DNA of 64,000 nt from CAZSHG01 sp964459995 (GCA_964459995.1 CAYWOR010000012.1:24135-88134), one strand, 5' to 3'; numbered from the stretch's first letter, positions 34,365-42,392 are shown. The notes: generated by a model not told the origin, from the sequence alone. Numbers and translations: made by a program.

Positions 34365-35538
34365 ATATTTCGCGCTGTTATTGGCGGTTTTTGCCGCCGG
34401 GCAGGGGCTTTTCGTCATCGAAACGAATGACGAGATCGAGATGTTCCGCTCCGATGTGCGCTGGTATGAGTTTGAATTGATGAACTCGCTCGATATTCCT
34501 CTCGAAAATGTTCGTATCGAGGTCGTTTATCCCGACGGTGTTCGTCCCCTACGCGACGAAGACTGGAAGGGCAAAACCGGAATTTCGCATGCTCGATTCG
34601 CGCGCAAAGACCCGGCAAACAATCGGATAATTATCGAATTGCCCTCGATGACGGCGAATTCCAGTGTCGAGATGTGGTTCGCATTTGTCGGGCAGAGGTA
34701 TGGCGTTTTCGATTTTGCGGCGAAAACCTATCTTCGCGGCGAGGACGGTGAATGGCGTGTTTCGGAGGAGCTGATCCCGCTTCTTATGGAGAGGGAGACA
34801 GAAGAATCTGTTGTCGATACTGCGAAGACCTCGCCTGTTGCACTCGATATAAATGAAACTCCGTCCAAGAATCGAGCAACCTTCGAATTCCCCGAGCTAA
34901 AAAGCAAGCTGGTGGGGGTTTTGCTGGCGATACTTATCGGAATAAATATCGTTTTGGTTGTTTTAGTTGTTTATTCGCTTTTGGCCATGCGGAAGCTTCG
35001 CAACGCATCTTCTGGTGAAGATTTACATGATTTCGTCGAGTCTGAGATTGACGATTCTTCCGAACCAGCTGACATCTGGGATTTTTCCGAAGAGGCTGTC
35101 GAGGTAAAGCGAGAGCCTATCGATTGGAGTGTTTTTTCCGAGGATGCTCCTGAAATTTCGCCGGACGACGTGGTGGAGTGTGATGTAGAACCTGCCGATT
35201 CAATCGATTTGCCCGCCGAACCGGAATCATGCTCTGCTGAAGAGGTTATCGACACTTCGGTTGCCAAGTCTTCTGTCGAACCTATCGAACAAAAACCTAC
35301 CCGGGATATCTCCCCCGAACCCGAAGAAACTTCTACGCTCCAGAGGCAGGTCTTTGTAGAAAGCCTTTTTGAGCGTTTGGAGCGTGCAGAGAGAGAAATC
35401 AACCGCAATCTTTTCGAGGACGCTCGAAGCTCATCACACAAACGATTAGCGGAACTCGTGCTCGATAATGAGATGCTAAAAACGCGTCTTCGCATTCTCC
35501 GCGAGATGTCCGACGAGCGTGGCCTTGCAAATAAATAG
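34357..35538 (+). CDS. Single-span membrane protein with acidic tail and coiled coil, unknown
   Basis: About 393 residues. Signal peptide MHKYFALLLAVFAAG; periplasmic domain at about 20-135 (VVYPDGVRPLRDEDW, RYGVFDFAAKTYLRGEDGEW) paralogous to the preceding protein; a linker; one membrane helix (VGVLLAILIGINIVLVVLVV) at about 195; then about 180 cytoplasmic residues, very acidic and Ser/Pro-rich (SEDAPEISPDDVVE), ending in a coiled coil (ESLFERLERAEREINRNLFE). Start ATG 34357 overlaps the previous stop by 8 nt; ATG 34345 is possible. A structural or signalling link from periplasm to cytoplasm is inferred only from layout. Confidence 0.75.
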   Translation: MHKYFALLLAVFAAGQGLFVIETNDEIEMFRSDVRWYEFELMNSLDIPLENVRIEVVYPDGVRPLRDEDWKGKTGISHARFARKDPANNRIIIELPSMTANSSVEMWFAFVGQRYGVFDFAAKTYLRGEDGEWRVSEELIPLLMERETEESVVDTAKTSPVALDINETPSKNRATFEFPELKSKLVGVLLAILIGINIVLVVLVVYSLLAMRKLRNASSGEDLHDFVESEIDDSSEPADIWDFSEEAVEVKREPIDWSVFSEDAPEISPDDVVECDVEPADSIDLPAEPESCSAEEVIDTSVAKSSVEPIEQKPTRDISPEPEETSTLQRQVFVESLFERLERAEREINRNLFEDARSSSHKRLAELVLDNEMLKTRLRILREMSDERGLANK

Positions 35539-35566
35539 TCTTTTTCGCTGACCAAAGATATTTCAT

Positions 35567-35596
35567 TTGCTATTTCGGCTTTTTAGGCTTTATTCT
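35567..35596 (+). promoter_or_regulatory. Possible promoter of the DMT transporter gene
   Basis: TTGCTA (35567-35572), 18-nt spacer, TATTCT (35591-35596). The same TTGCTA -35 hexamer appears before tRNA-Ala and namZ. An inverted repeat (ATTTCGGCTTT with AAAGCCGAAAT) overlaps this region and runs to the start codon. Confidence 0.35.
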
Positions 35597-35621
35597 CCCC
35601 TTTTATGAAAGCCGAAATGCG

Positions 35622-36512
35622 ATGAAAAAAGTCTCCCAGCCCCTCGCCGAATCTCTTCTCGTCCTGACCACAGCGGTTTGGGGCTCGACATTTCTAATTA
35701 TCAAACTTATGGTGTCCGGCGGCGCGGCGAATTCTCCCTTCGCACTTTTGACTTCACGATTTGTCCTCGCAACAGCATTATCCCTTATTATATTATATCC
35801 CAAGAGGTTACCTTCCCGTGAAGAAATAATCGGCGGGCTTATAATCGGTCTCGCGGCTTTCGCCGGATTCGCTTTTCAGACGATCGGGCTCGTCCATACT
35901 ACCCCCGCGAAAAGTGGATTTATCACATCGTTATTCGTTTTACTGGTGCCATTTCTTTCGCGGTTTTGGGAGAAAGCCAAGATTCCATTTCAGGTTTATC
36001 TCGCGTTAATTCCTGCGGTTATAGGACTTTGGACAATTTCCGGTGCGGGGTGGTCTATCTCCGAAATTAATCCCGGCGACAAAATAACTTTTCTGTCTGC
36101 CTGCGCATACGCCTTTCAGATTGTGGGTATTCAGATTTATACAAGTCGTGGCGATTGGCGGTGGCTGTCAATATTTCAATTCGCGATAATTGCCCTTGGA
36201 AGTTTTATTGGAATGCTTTTTGAGCACAATTCTGTTTTTCTTTTCAACCAAAATAATGTTATCGGAATAATATATCTTTCAGCAATCGCCACAGTCGGTG
36301 CGCTCGGTATGCAGTTATTCGCACAAAAGCATACTTCTTCGGCGCGCGCCTCTTTAATCTATATCGCCGAGCCTATTTTCGCCGCAGTTATAGCATGGGG
36401 ATTCGCCGGTCACAAAATGACCTCCCACGAGATTATCGGCGCGGCATTTATCATGCTCTCAATGCTTGTCGGCAGAATCCGCGTCAGGGGGGCGTCGCGC
36501 GCGGCGGCCTGA
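35622..36512 (+). CDS. EamA/DMT family permease
   Basis: Ten-helix drug/metabolite transporter family, 296 residues, exporter of a small metabolite of unknown identity. Two EamA repeats: first from AVWGSTFLIIKLMVSGG with AKSGFITSLFVLLVPFLSRF, second from SACAYAFQIVGIQIY with HTSSARASLIYIAEPIFAAVIAW. The last nine codons (after VGRIRV) and the stop lie inside the left part of palindromic element 2, so the C-terminus RGASRAAA is made by the element. Start ATG 35622 has only a weak ribosome site. Stands alone on the plus strand, convergent with the membrane protein at 36731. Confidence 0.9.
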   Translation: MKKVSQPLAESLLVLTTAVWGSTFLIIKLMVSGGAANSPFALLTSRFVLATALSLIILYPKRLPSREEIIGGLIIGLAAFAGFAFQTIGLVHTTPAKSGFITSLFVLLVPFLSRFWEKAKIPFQVYLALIPAVIGLWTISGAGWSISEINPGDKITFLSACAYAFQIVGIQIYTSRGDWRWLSIFQFAIIALGSFIGMLFEHNSVFLFNQNNVIGIIYLSAIATVGALGMQLFAQKHTSSARASLIYIAEPIFAAVIAWGFAGHKMTSHEIIGAAFIMLSMLVGRIRVRGASRAAA

Positions 36513-36723
36513 TAATCCGAAAATTCCCGTTCAATCCCAGCTTTTTCCCGAAGTTTGCATGTTCGTTTCGAGTCAAAAAGCCGCCGCGCCTAAGGCCGGT
36601 CGGAGGAAAAATCTCAGAATATTCAGAAAGTTTTATGCCGACCGGCCTTAGCCACGCCGCGCGAGCAGAGATTTGTCGTTTAAATCAGAAATTTTTCATC
36701 GCGCGGCGTGGGCGACGCCCCCC
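36487..36723. repeat. Palindromic four-way-junction element, copy 2
   Basis: Outer perfect 12-bp repeat GGGGGGCGTCGC (36487-36498) with complement 36712-36723. Three arms fill the interior without gaps. Arm A is 36499-36589 (GCGCGGCGGC pairs 36580-36589, 71-nt loop). Arm B is 36590-36651 (CTAAGGCCGGTCGG pairs 36638-36651, 34-nt loop). Arm C is 36652-36711 (CCACGCCGCGCGA pairs 36699-36711, 34-nt loop). Stems are G+C rich, loops A+T rich. It starts inside the last codons of the DMT gene and ends 7 nt before the stop of the convergent gene, so it fills the whole 218-nt convergent gap. No open reading frame or T-tract terminator is seen in it. Confidence 0.85.
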
Positions 36724-36730
36724 GTGTGGG

Positions 36731-37264
36731 TCACTCGCCGATTTTGATACCGGAGGTTTCTGTGATTTTTTCGGTTATCTCTTCGGTGCGCAAGGTTTTG
36801 AATGGCAGACGGTTTCCGAGAAAGGGCTTGTGAAGTTCTATGTAGAATCCCGAATTTGTGGGGACGATTTGTTTGATTTGGTTATTTTCAACGAAAAAAA
36901 AGAGGGTTGTTCCCTTAAGATTTTCAAATAATATGCCTGTTGGTAGAATTGTCATTTTTGTCATTATCGACGCGCCGAGGATATCGTAGGCGAAAAAGGC
37001 GACGATTCCGAAACATAATGCTGTTGCCGATGGTGCTATCACCTCGAAAATTGCGAAACCTGCCGACATAACACAAAATGCAAACGAAAGTGTAAGAAGC
37101 CATAGCCTCGGATAAAAGGGATGCGGTTTGACTGAAAAATCCGCATATTCCATCGCGGCTTCGGGCGGAGAGGCCTTAATATAGCGTTTTAAGCCGACAG
37201 CTCGGAGAAGATAAAGTCCCGAAGATACCACCGACGCTAAAATCCCCAACCATAATAGATTCAC
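36731..37264 (-). CDS. Membrane protein of unknown function
   Basis: 177 residues, no family recognised. Three hydrophobic segments: WLGILASVVSSGLYLLRAVG at the N-terminus, then LWLLTLSFAFCVMSAGFAIF and ATALCFGIVAFFAYDILGA; then an 80-residue soluble tail (MTILPTGILFENLKGTTLFF, IELHKPFLGNRL) whose strand pattern resembles a bacterial PH-like domain. GTG 37264 is set by GAGGAG 5 nt upstream, the site lying inside the end of ftsY. Transcribed with ftsY (2-nt gap), so it may be a membrane-targeting related or simply hitch-hiking gene. Confidence 0.75.
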   Translation of the reverse strand: MNLLWLGILASVVSSGLYLLRAVGLKRYIKASPPEAAMEYADFSVKPHPFYPRLWLLTLSFAFCVMSAGFAIFEVIAPSATALCFGIVAFFAYDILGASIMTKMTILPTGILFENLKGTTLFFFVENNQIKQIVPTNSGFYIELHKPFLGNRLPFKTLRTEEITEKITETSGIKIGE

Positions 37265-37266
37265 AC

Positions 37267-38178
37267 TTACTCCTCGAAAAGACCTTCGGCATAGCTCGCG
37301 CTGTCGAAATCGATAAGGTCGTCGATACCCTCGCCGACACCCACCATACGCACCGGAACATCGAATTCGCGCATTATAGCGAGCGCAATACCGCCCTTCG
37401 CAGTGCTGTCGAGCTTTGTCAAAACTATGCCGGTAAGGCCTATTGCCTCGCCGAAAAGCCGCGCTTGACTCAGGCCGTTATTGCCGGTGGTAGCGTCGAG
37501 AACGAGGAAAACATCGTGCGGCGCGCCGGGAAGACGTTTATCGCAAACTCGGGCAATCTTTTTCAGCTCCTCCATGAGATTGACTTTGGTGTGAAGACGT
37601 CCTGCGGTATCGATAATGACAGAAGTATATCCTGCTGAAACCGCCTTATCTACGGCATCGAAAGCAACCGAGGCCGGATCCGCACCGCTTGCAGAGCGCA
37701 CAATATCAACTCCTGAGCGTTGCGCCCATATTTCGAGTTGATCGCTCGCCGCCGCACGGAAGGTGTCGGATGCCGCAAGCAAAGGTTTCCCGCCCTCGGA
37801 GAGAATTCTTTTTGCAAGTTTTCCCGCCACGGTGGTTTTGCCGGTGCCGTTAACGCCAACCAACATTAAGACATGCGGCTGTTTGTTAGGTCTCCAAGCG
37901 GATGCGCCCTGATATTTGGCAACCATCGCCTTTAACTCATTTTCGAGAAGTTCGATAACACCTCCCGCTGGGAGTTTGTTATCGCGTGAGGCGGATTTCA
38001 TGTGTTCGATTATGCTCTCTGTGGTCTCCACTCCGATGTCTGCGGCGATAAGAGCTTCCTCGAGATCCTCCAAGTCCTCTGCCTCTAAGGTTCTTCCTGG
38101 AACAAACAGGTCCTCGACCCTTGTATTTAAAAGATCGCGCGTTTTAGATAAGGCGCGTTTTAATTTGTCGAATGCCAT
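37267..38178 (-). CDS. ftsY: Signal recognition particle receptor FtsY
   Basis: SRP receptor GTPase that delivers nascent membrane proteins to the translocon. 303 residues, the short form without the acidic A domain of E. coli FtsY. Seen: N domain helices (1-90), G1 GVNGTGKTTVAGKLA, DTFRAAASDQLEIWA (I-box region), G3 DTAGRLHTKVNLMEEL, G4 TKLDSTAKGGI and the closing GVGEGIDDLIDF. GGAGG lies before ATG 38178. Followed by a small membrane protein gene at 2 nt. Divergent from gltX. Confidence 0.96.
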   Translation of the reverse strand: MAFDKLKRALSKTRDLLNTRVEDLFVPGRTLEAEDLEDLEEALIAADIGVETTESIIEHMKSASRDNKLPAGGVIELLENELKAMVAKYQGASAWRPNKQPHVLMLVGVNGTGKTTVAGKLAKRILSEGGKPLLAASDTFRAAASDQLEIWAQRSGVDIVRSASGADPASVAFDAVDKAVSAGYTSVIIDTAGRLHTKVNLMEELKKIARVCDKRLPGAPHDVFLVLDATTGNNGLSQARLFGEAIGLTGIVLTKLDSTAKGGIALAIMREFDVPVRMVGVGEGIDDLIDFDSASYAEGLFEE

Positions 38179-38286
38179 ACAACCTCCATATTGTTCGATA
38201 AAAATATGCTAATTTGAGAATTTCTCAAGTTAAATCGCGACATTGTCAAAAATCACTGTTTTATATGTTATTCTCGAGGGAAAGCG

Positions 38287-38315
38287 TTGACATCAACTGG
38301 GGCGATGGGTATATT
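38287..38315 (+). promoter_or_regulatory. Sigma-70 type promoter of gltX
   Basis: TTGACA (38287-38292), 17-nt spacer, TATATT (38310-38315), about 15 nt of leader before the ATG with GAGGAGG. Further upstream TTGAGAA (38214-38220) and TTCTCAA (38222-38228) form a 7-bp inverted repeat in the shared ftsY-gltX region. Confidence 0.65.
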
Positions 38316-38336
38316 TCGCAAATCGAGGAGGTTAAA

Positions 38337-39791
38337 ATGGCTATACGAGTTAGATTTGCACCATCACCGACCGGAATGCCCCATGTGGGCGTGATTCGCA
38401 CCGCGATTTTCGATTGGCTTCTCGCACGACATTTTGGCGGTCAGTTTATTCTTCGCATAGAAGATACCGATCGCACAAGGTTCGTCGAGGGCGCGGTAGA
38501 GAATATAATCGAAGCGCTGGAATGGCTCGGGATCGATATTGATGAAGGCCCTGCGCCGATAGGTGGGCAATATGGCCCATATTTTCAAAGTCAAAGACTC
38601 GATTTGTATTATCGTTATGCAGATTACCTTCTCGAAAAAGGTTTTGCCTATTGGTGCGATTGTTCACCTGAACGGCTCGAGCAAATCCGCGAGGAGCAGG
38701 CCTTACGCAAGGATAGTATCGGTTATGACAGCCATTGCCGCGAAAAGAACCTTCCCGGCACCCCTGGCGATGGTGTTCATGTTCTTCGTTTTAAAATACC
38801 GAAATCCGGCACAACAACCTTCCGAGACGAGCTTCGCGGTGATATCACAGTGCAAAACGCCGACCTTGACGACCTCGTCCTCCTCAAACGCGACGGTTTT
38901 CCGACCTACCATTTCGCTTCTGTCATCGATGATCATCACATGGCGATTTCGCATGTTTTTCGCGGCGAAGAATGGATTTCCTCTGCGCCCAAGCATAAAC
39001 TTCTATATGACGCCCTGAAAATTGACCCTCCCGCATTTGTTCATGTGCCGGTGATCCTCGGCCCTGACAAAAAGAAGCTTTCCAAACGTCATGGCGCGGC
39101 GAATGTTCTCGAATACCGCGAGATGGGGTATCTGCCGGAGGCTTTAGTAAATTTCCTCGCCCTAATCGGTTGGAATCCCGGCGACGACGAGGAAATTTTT
39201 TCCCACGAAAAGCTGATAGAGCGCTTTTCGCTCGATAGAATCAATGCATCACCCGGAGTTTTCGATATCGAGAAACTTGACTGGATGAACGGCGAGTATA
39301 TCCGCCGGATGTCGGTCGATGAACTCTCTGAAAAGCTGGCTCCGCTAATGGTCGTATGGGGTTGGATCGACACGGATTTTCGTCCATGGGGCAAAGATTA
39401 TGTCCGCTCTACGGTCGAGCTTATGCAAGAACGCCTGAAAAAGCTTCCGGAGATGCGCATAGGTGGAGGGTTTTTCTTCGAAGAGCCGTCGATTTTTAAT
39501 CCTGACGATGTCAAAAAAAGTTTTAAGGGCGACGATATTATCGAAAGGCTTAACACCGCGAAAAATTCTCTAACTGATTGCGAATGGACTCATGACGGAA
39601 TTGAGACCGCAATTCGCGATTCCGCGGAAAAGCTCGGTTGCGGAGCAGGTAAAATTATTCACCCCGTTAGGTTAGCGGTCAGCGGGATGACCGGCGGGCC
39701 AAGCCTTTTCGAGATGCTCGATCTTATTGGCAGAGATCGCGTTCTTAAGCGTATCGAATTTGCCATCGCATGGCTTAACTCGCAAACATAG
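38337..39791 (+). CDS. gltX: Glutamyl-tRNA synthetase
   Basis: Charges tRNA-Glu (possibly also tRNA-Gln in organisms using the amidation route). 484 residues. Seen: class I signature FAPSPTGMPHVGVIRTA (HIGH box as HVGV), RIEDTDRTR, zinc-region cysteines YWCDCSPE, HFASVIDDHHMAISHVFRGEEW, and the KMSKS box as KKLSKRHG. A C-terminal anticodon-binding alpha-helical domain follows. Start ATG 38337 is fixed by GAGGAGG 6 nt upstream; longer readings upstream would run across the promoter. Palindromic element 3 begins 20 nt after the stop. Confidence 0.96.
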   Translation: MAIRVRFAPSPTGMPHVGVIRTAIFDWLLARHFGGQFILRIEDTDRTRFVEGAVENIIEALEWLGIDIDEGPAPIGGQYGPYFQSQRLDLYYRYADYLLEKGFAYWCDCSPERLEQIREEQALRKDSIGYDSHCREKNLPGTPGDGVHVLRFKIPKSGTTTFRDELRGDITVQNADLDDLVLLKRDGFPTYHFASVIDDHHMAISHVFRGEEWISSAPKHKLLYDALKIDPPAFVHVPVILGPDKKKLSKRHGAANVLEYREMGYLPEALVNFLALIGWNPGDDEEIFSHEKLIERFSLDRINASPGVFDIEKLDWMNGEYIRRMSVDELSEKLAPLMVVWGWIDTDFRPWGKDYVRSTVELMQERLKKLPEMRIGGGFFFEEPSIFNPDDVKKSFKGDDIIERLNTAKNSLTDCEWTHDGIETAIRDSAEKLGCGAGKIIHPVRLAVSGMTGGPSLFEMLDLIGRDRVLKRIEFAIAWLNSQT

Positions 39792-39810
39792 ATATTTTCG
39801 GCCATACACC

Positions 39811-40105
39811 AATGGGGGCGTCTTGCCGATGCGGCGCGTTGGTATTAAGAGTATTTCTGTCGCGCGTAAGATTTAGGGGCAATATCGAATTCCTGGTTGT
39901 GCCTGAGCGCCGCATCGGCAGGATAGATCGGCTCTCGCATCGTCTATAAGCGAAGCCCGTATATAATATAAAAGCTTGCCACGAAGAATACTTTTCCGCA
40001 CATCAAGAGCCGATCTATCCCACGCCATACGCTCATCGGAAAACAAATTTCCGCGAGAAACCATAAATTCCTAACCGATGAGCGTATGGCGGAGACGCCC
40101 CCATT
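39811..40105. repeat. Palindromic four-way-junction element, copy 3
   Basis: Largest copy, 295 nt, filling most of the 383-nt gap between gltX and the C10 protease. Outer perfect 13-bp repeat AATGGGGGCGTCT (39811-39823) with complement 40093-40105. Arm A is 39824-39920 (TGCCGATGCGGCGC pairs 39907-39920, 69-nt loop). Arm B is 39921-40020 (GGATAGATCGGCTCT pairs 40006-40020, 70-nt loop). Arm C is 40021-40092 (CGCCATACGCTCATCGG, 40023-40039, pairs 40075-40091, 35-nt loop; C40021 can pair G40092 with one bulged A). No coding frame is apparent; the remaining 69 nt before the protease ATG hold only its leader and ribosome site. Confidence 0.87.
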
Positions 40106-40174
40106 TTTGCGCATTGGAAAATTCCAAATCCATACCTATATTATTTGCACGATCTTTATTCAAAGGAGTTTGGA

Positions 40175-42313
40175 ATGATAAGGAAAATGCTTGGAATAGC
40201 GATTCTCGCCGTAGTGATCTTTGCGGCACCTATCGACGAAATGAATGCGAGAAATGCCGCCGAAACACAAATCGAGGGGCACTCGATGAATGATCAACTC
40301 GCGACGCGAAATACATTTGTCAAACGCATCACACCGGTTATCGATGGCGATGTTGCGATCGCTTATATCGCTGAACTTAACCCGAAAGGTTTTATTGCGA
40401 TTTCTACAGACAGCGATATTAGGCCGATAATCGCCTTTTCATATATCAATGATTTCGATTTCTCGAATTCGGAAAATAATGTTGCCAAGAGAATGCTTGT
40501 GCAGGATATGCGCTTGAGACGCGATGCGATGCCATTTACAGCACAGATGATAATCGACGAGAATAATACTCTTTGGCAAAATTATATCGATAAGGATATA
40601 GAGCTGATTCACTCTCTCTCGACAACAACAATTGTTGGACCGCTGGTTGATACGCGATGGAACCAAGGGACGCCTTACAATAATTTATGTCCTATCGATC
40701 CCGAGACCGGCGATAGATGCGTTACCGGATGCACCGCTACGTCGATGGCACAGATTGTGAACTATTGGGAATTCCCTTCCAGTGTGCATTTCACGGCGTC
40801 GGACAGCTACGAATCGGATAGCACAACGCCGCCTATATGGATAGACGCCACCACCGCTTCGATGGATACTATCGATTACAATGGTGTCGGCGATCATCCC
40901 GATGCCGCGAATAAGGCCGGCATTAGCTGGGCTTGCGGTGTATCGATTTATTCAATCTACGGCTCGACCGGAACAATCGCATGGTTCCACGATTCTTCAT
41001 ATACAGATAAATGGGGCTATCTGCGCGCCGAAAAAGTCGATCCGCCGGAATGGCCGGATTTTTATGACACCCTTCACGCAAACATGATGACCGCACGACC
41101 CGCACAGTTGGGCATTTTCTACTACGATCCGCCGGATACAAGCGGCCACGCCATTGTCTGCGACGGCTGGATGGAGACCGGCGAATACCACTTGAATTAC
41201 GGCTGGGGAGGCGTTTCCGACGGATGGTATCATCTTCCATCGGGGATTCCAGCACCCTTTGACATCGTTAGATGGGCGGTTGTGAATATAGAGCCGCCTC
41301 GAAGGCCTGACGCGCCGAATAACTGCGTGGACGCCATCGAAATAACCATTTCAGACGTCGCACGAATTCACAACGACGAGCTTACTTCTGGCGACGAGGA
41401 TTGGTTCCGTTTCGACGCAACGACCGATTATACCTATATTATTGGAACATCGGGGCTTACCGACAGCTATGGCGAGCTTTTCTCCAATTGCGTCGAAGAT
41501 CCGATAATGAGCGACAACTCAAGCGGCGCCGGTGAGAATTTCAGCCTTATTTTCTTCCCTGAATCGACCGGAACCTATTATTTACGGGTTTCTCAGAATT
41601 CTCCAACAGTTCCATATCTCTATAATCTGCGATATTATCGAACCGCTCCGCCATCAATAATATTGAACATGCCTTCCGGCGGCGAAGTTATCAATGATGA
41701 GTCCAATCTCGTGCTCATGTGGACACGCGACGGCACACCCGACATCCCCGCAGTTACAATAGAATACTCACTATACGGCGCTGAAGGTCCATGGTTCTCG
41801 ATAGAGGATTCCACCGCTAATTCCGGACTCTATATTTGGAGTATTCCAAATTTGGACACAACTTCACATGACTGCTATGTGCGAATTTCAGAGTTTGGTC
41901 TGCGAAGAGTTTTCGGTATAAACAGCTCCCCCTTCACGATAGTCGATGTCTCAAATATCGCCGAGAACTCCTTTCAACCGCGCGACTTCGCAATCTACAC
42001 ATACCCGAATCCGTTCAATTCGTCTGTAAAAATAGTCGTCAACGGCTTTGCGAATCTTACTACTGCTCGTGTGGAGATTTATGATGTGTCGGGGAAGTTA
42101 ATTGATGTCGTTGCGGGGAAAGAGGAATCCATTGAGTCTTTTTCTTGCGATAATAGCTCGAATCTATCGCTCGGCAAACAGCGAATCGCCGCTTCAATCA
42201 GAAAGAATGAATTCATTTGGACGCCGAACAAGACCCTACCCTCCGGCGTCTATCTAATACGCGCTTCGAATAATGCCGAATCAATCGCAATTAAGACAAT
42301 ATACATGAAATAA
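40175..42313 (+). CDS. Secreted C10 (streptopain-like) cysteine protease with T9SS-like sorting domain
   Basis: 712 residues. Signal peptide MIRKMLGIAILAVVIFAAP; Spi-type inhibitory propeptide at about 20-140 (FVKRITPVIDGDVAIAYIAE, GFIAISTDSDIRPIIAFS); catalytic domain at about 150-385 with GCTATSMAQIVNYW (catalytic Cys186), SGHAIVCDGW (His325) and HLNYGWGGVSDGWYHLP. A beta domain of pre-peptidase type follows at about 390-500 (DEDWFRFDATTDYTYIIG), an Ig-like domain at about 505-605, and a C-terminal sorting-type domain (YTYPNPFNSSVKIVV, LPSGVYLIRASNN). Thus an exported, self-processing protease. Start ATG 40175 has AAGGAG 9 nt upstream. Streptopain and periodontain are the best known relatives. 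Confidence 0.92.
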   Translation: MIRKMLGIAILAVVIFAAPIDEMNARNAAETQIEGHSMNDQLATRNTFVKRITPVIDGDVAIAYIAELNPKGFIAISTDSDIRPIIAFSYINDFDFSNSENNVAKRMLVQDMRLRRDAMPFTAQMIIDENNTLWQNYIDKDIELIHSLSTTTIVGPLVDTRWNQGTPYNNLCPIDPETGDRCVTGCTATSMAQIVNYWEFPSSVHFTASDSYESDSTTPPIWIDATTASMDTIDYNGVGDHPDAANKAGISWACGVSIYSIYGSTGTIAWFHDSSYTDKWGYLRAEKVDPPEWPDFYDTLHANMMTARPAQLGIFYYDPPDTSGHAIVCDGWMETGEYHLNYGWGGVSDGWYHLPSGIPAPFDIVRWAVVNIEPPRRPDAPNNCVDAIEITISDVARIHNDELTSGDEDWFRFDATTDYTYIIGTSGLTDSYGELFSNCVEDPIMSDNSSGAGENFSLIFFPESTGTYYLRVSQNSPTVPYLYNLRYYRTAPPSIILNMPSGGEVINDESNLVLMWTRDGTPDIPAVTIEYSLYGAEGPWFSIEDSTANSGLYIWSIPNLDTTSHDCYVRISEFGLRRVFGINSSPFTIVDVSNIAENSFQPRDFAIYTYPNPFNSSVKIVVNGFANLTTARVEIYDVSGKLIDVVAGKEESIESFSCDNSSNLSLGKQRIAASIRKNEFIWTPNKTLPSGVYLIRASNNAESIAIKTIYMK

Positions 42314-42392
42314 CCGAACTCGATCGTTCGGGACATTGTTAAGACAAGGCAACCGCAAAGCCGAGTCTTTCATCAGCAATAATAAACAAAAA

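Noticed and set aside
35605..35625. Six-codon frame ATG...TGA overlapping the DMT permease start as a leader peptide
   Set aside because: No ribosome site and no attenuator-like structure that uses it; could easily be chance.
39811..40105. Palindromic elements as integron attC sites, retron msr-msd or CRISPR remnants
   Set aside because: No integrase, reverse transcriptase or cas gene in the window; no conserved attC core (RYYYAAC/GTTRRRY) pair at the ends; stems are inverted and different, not direct repeats, so a CRISPR array is excluded.
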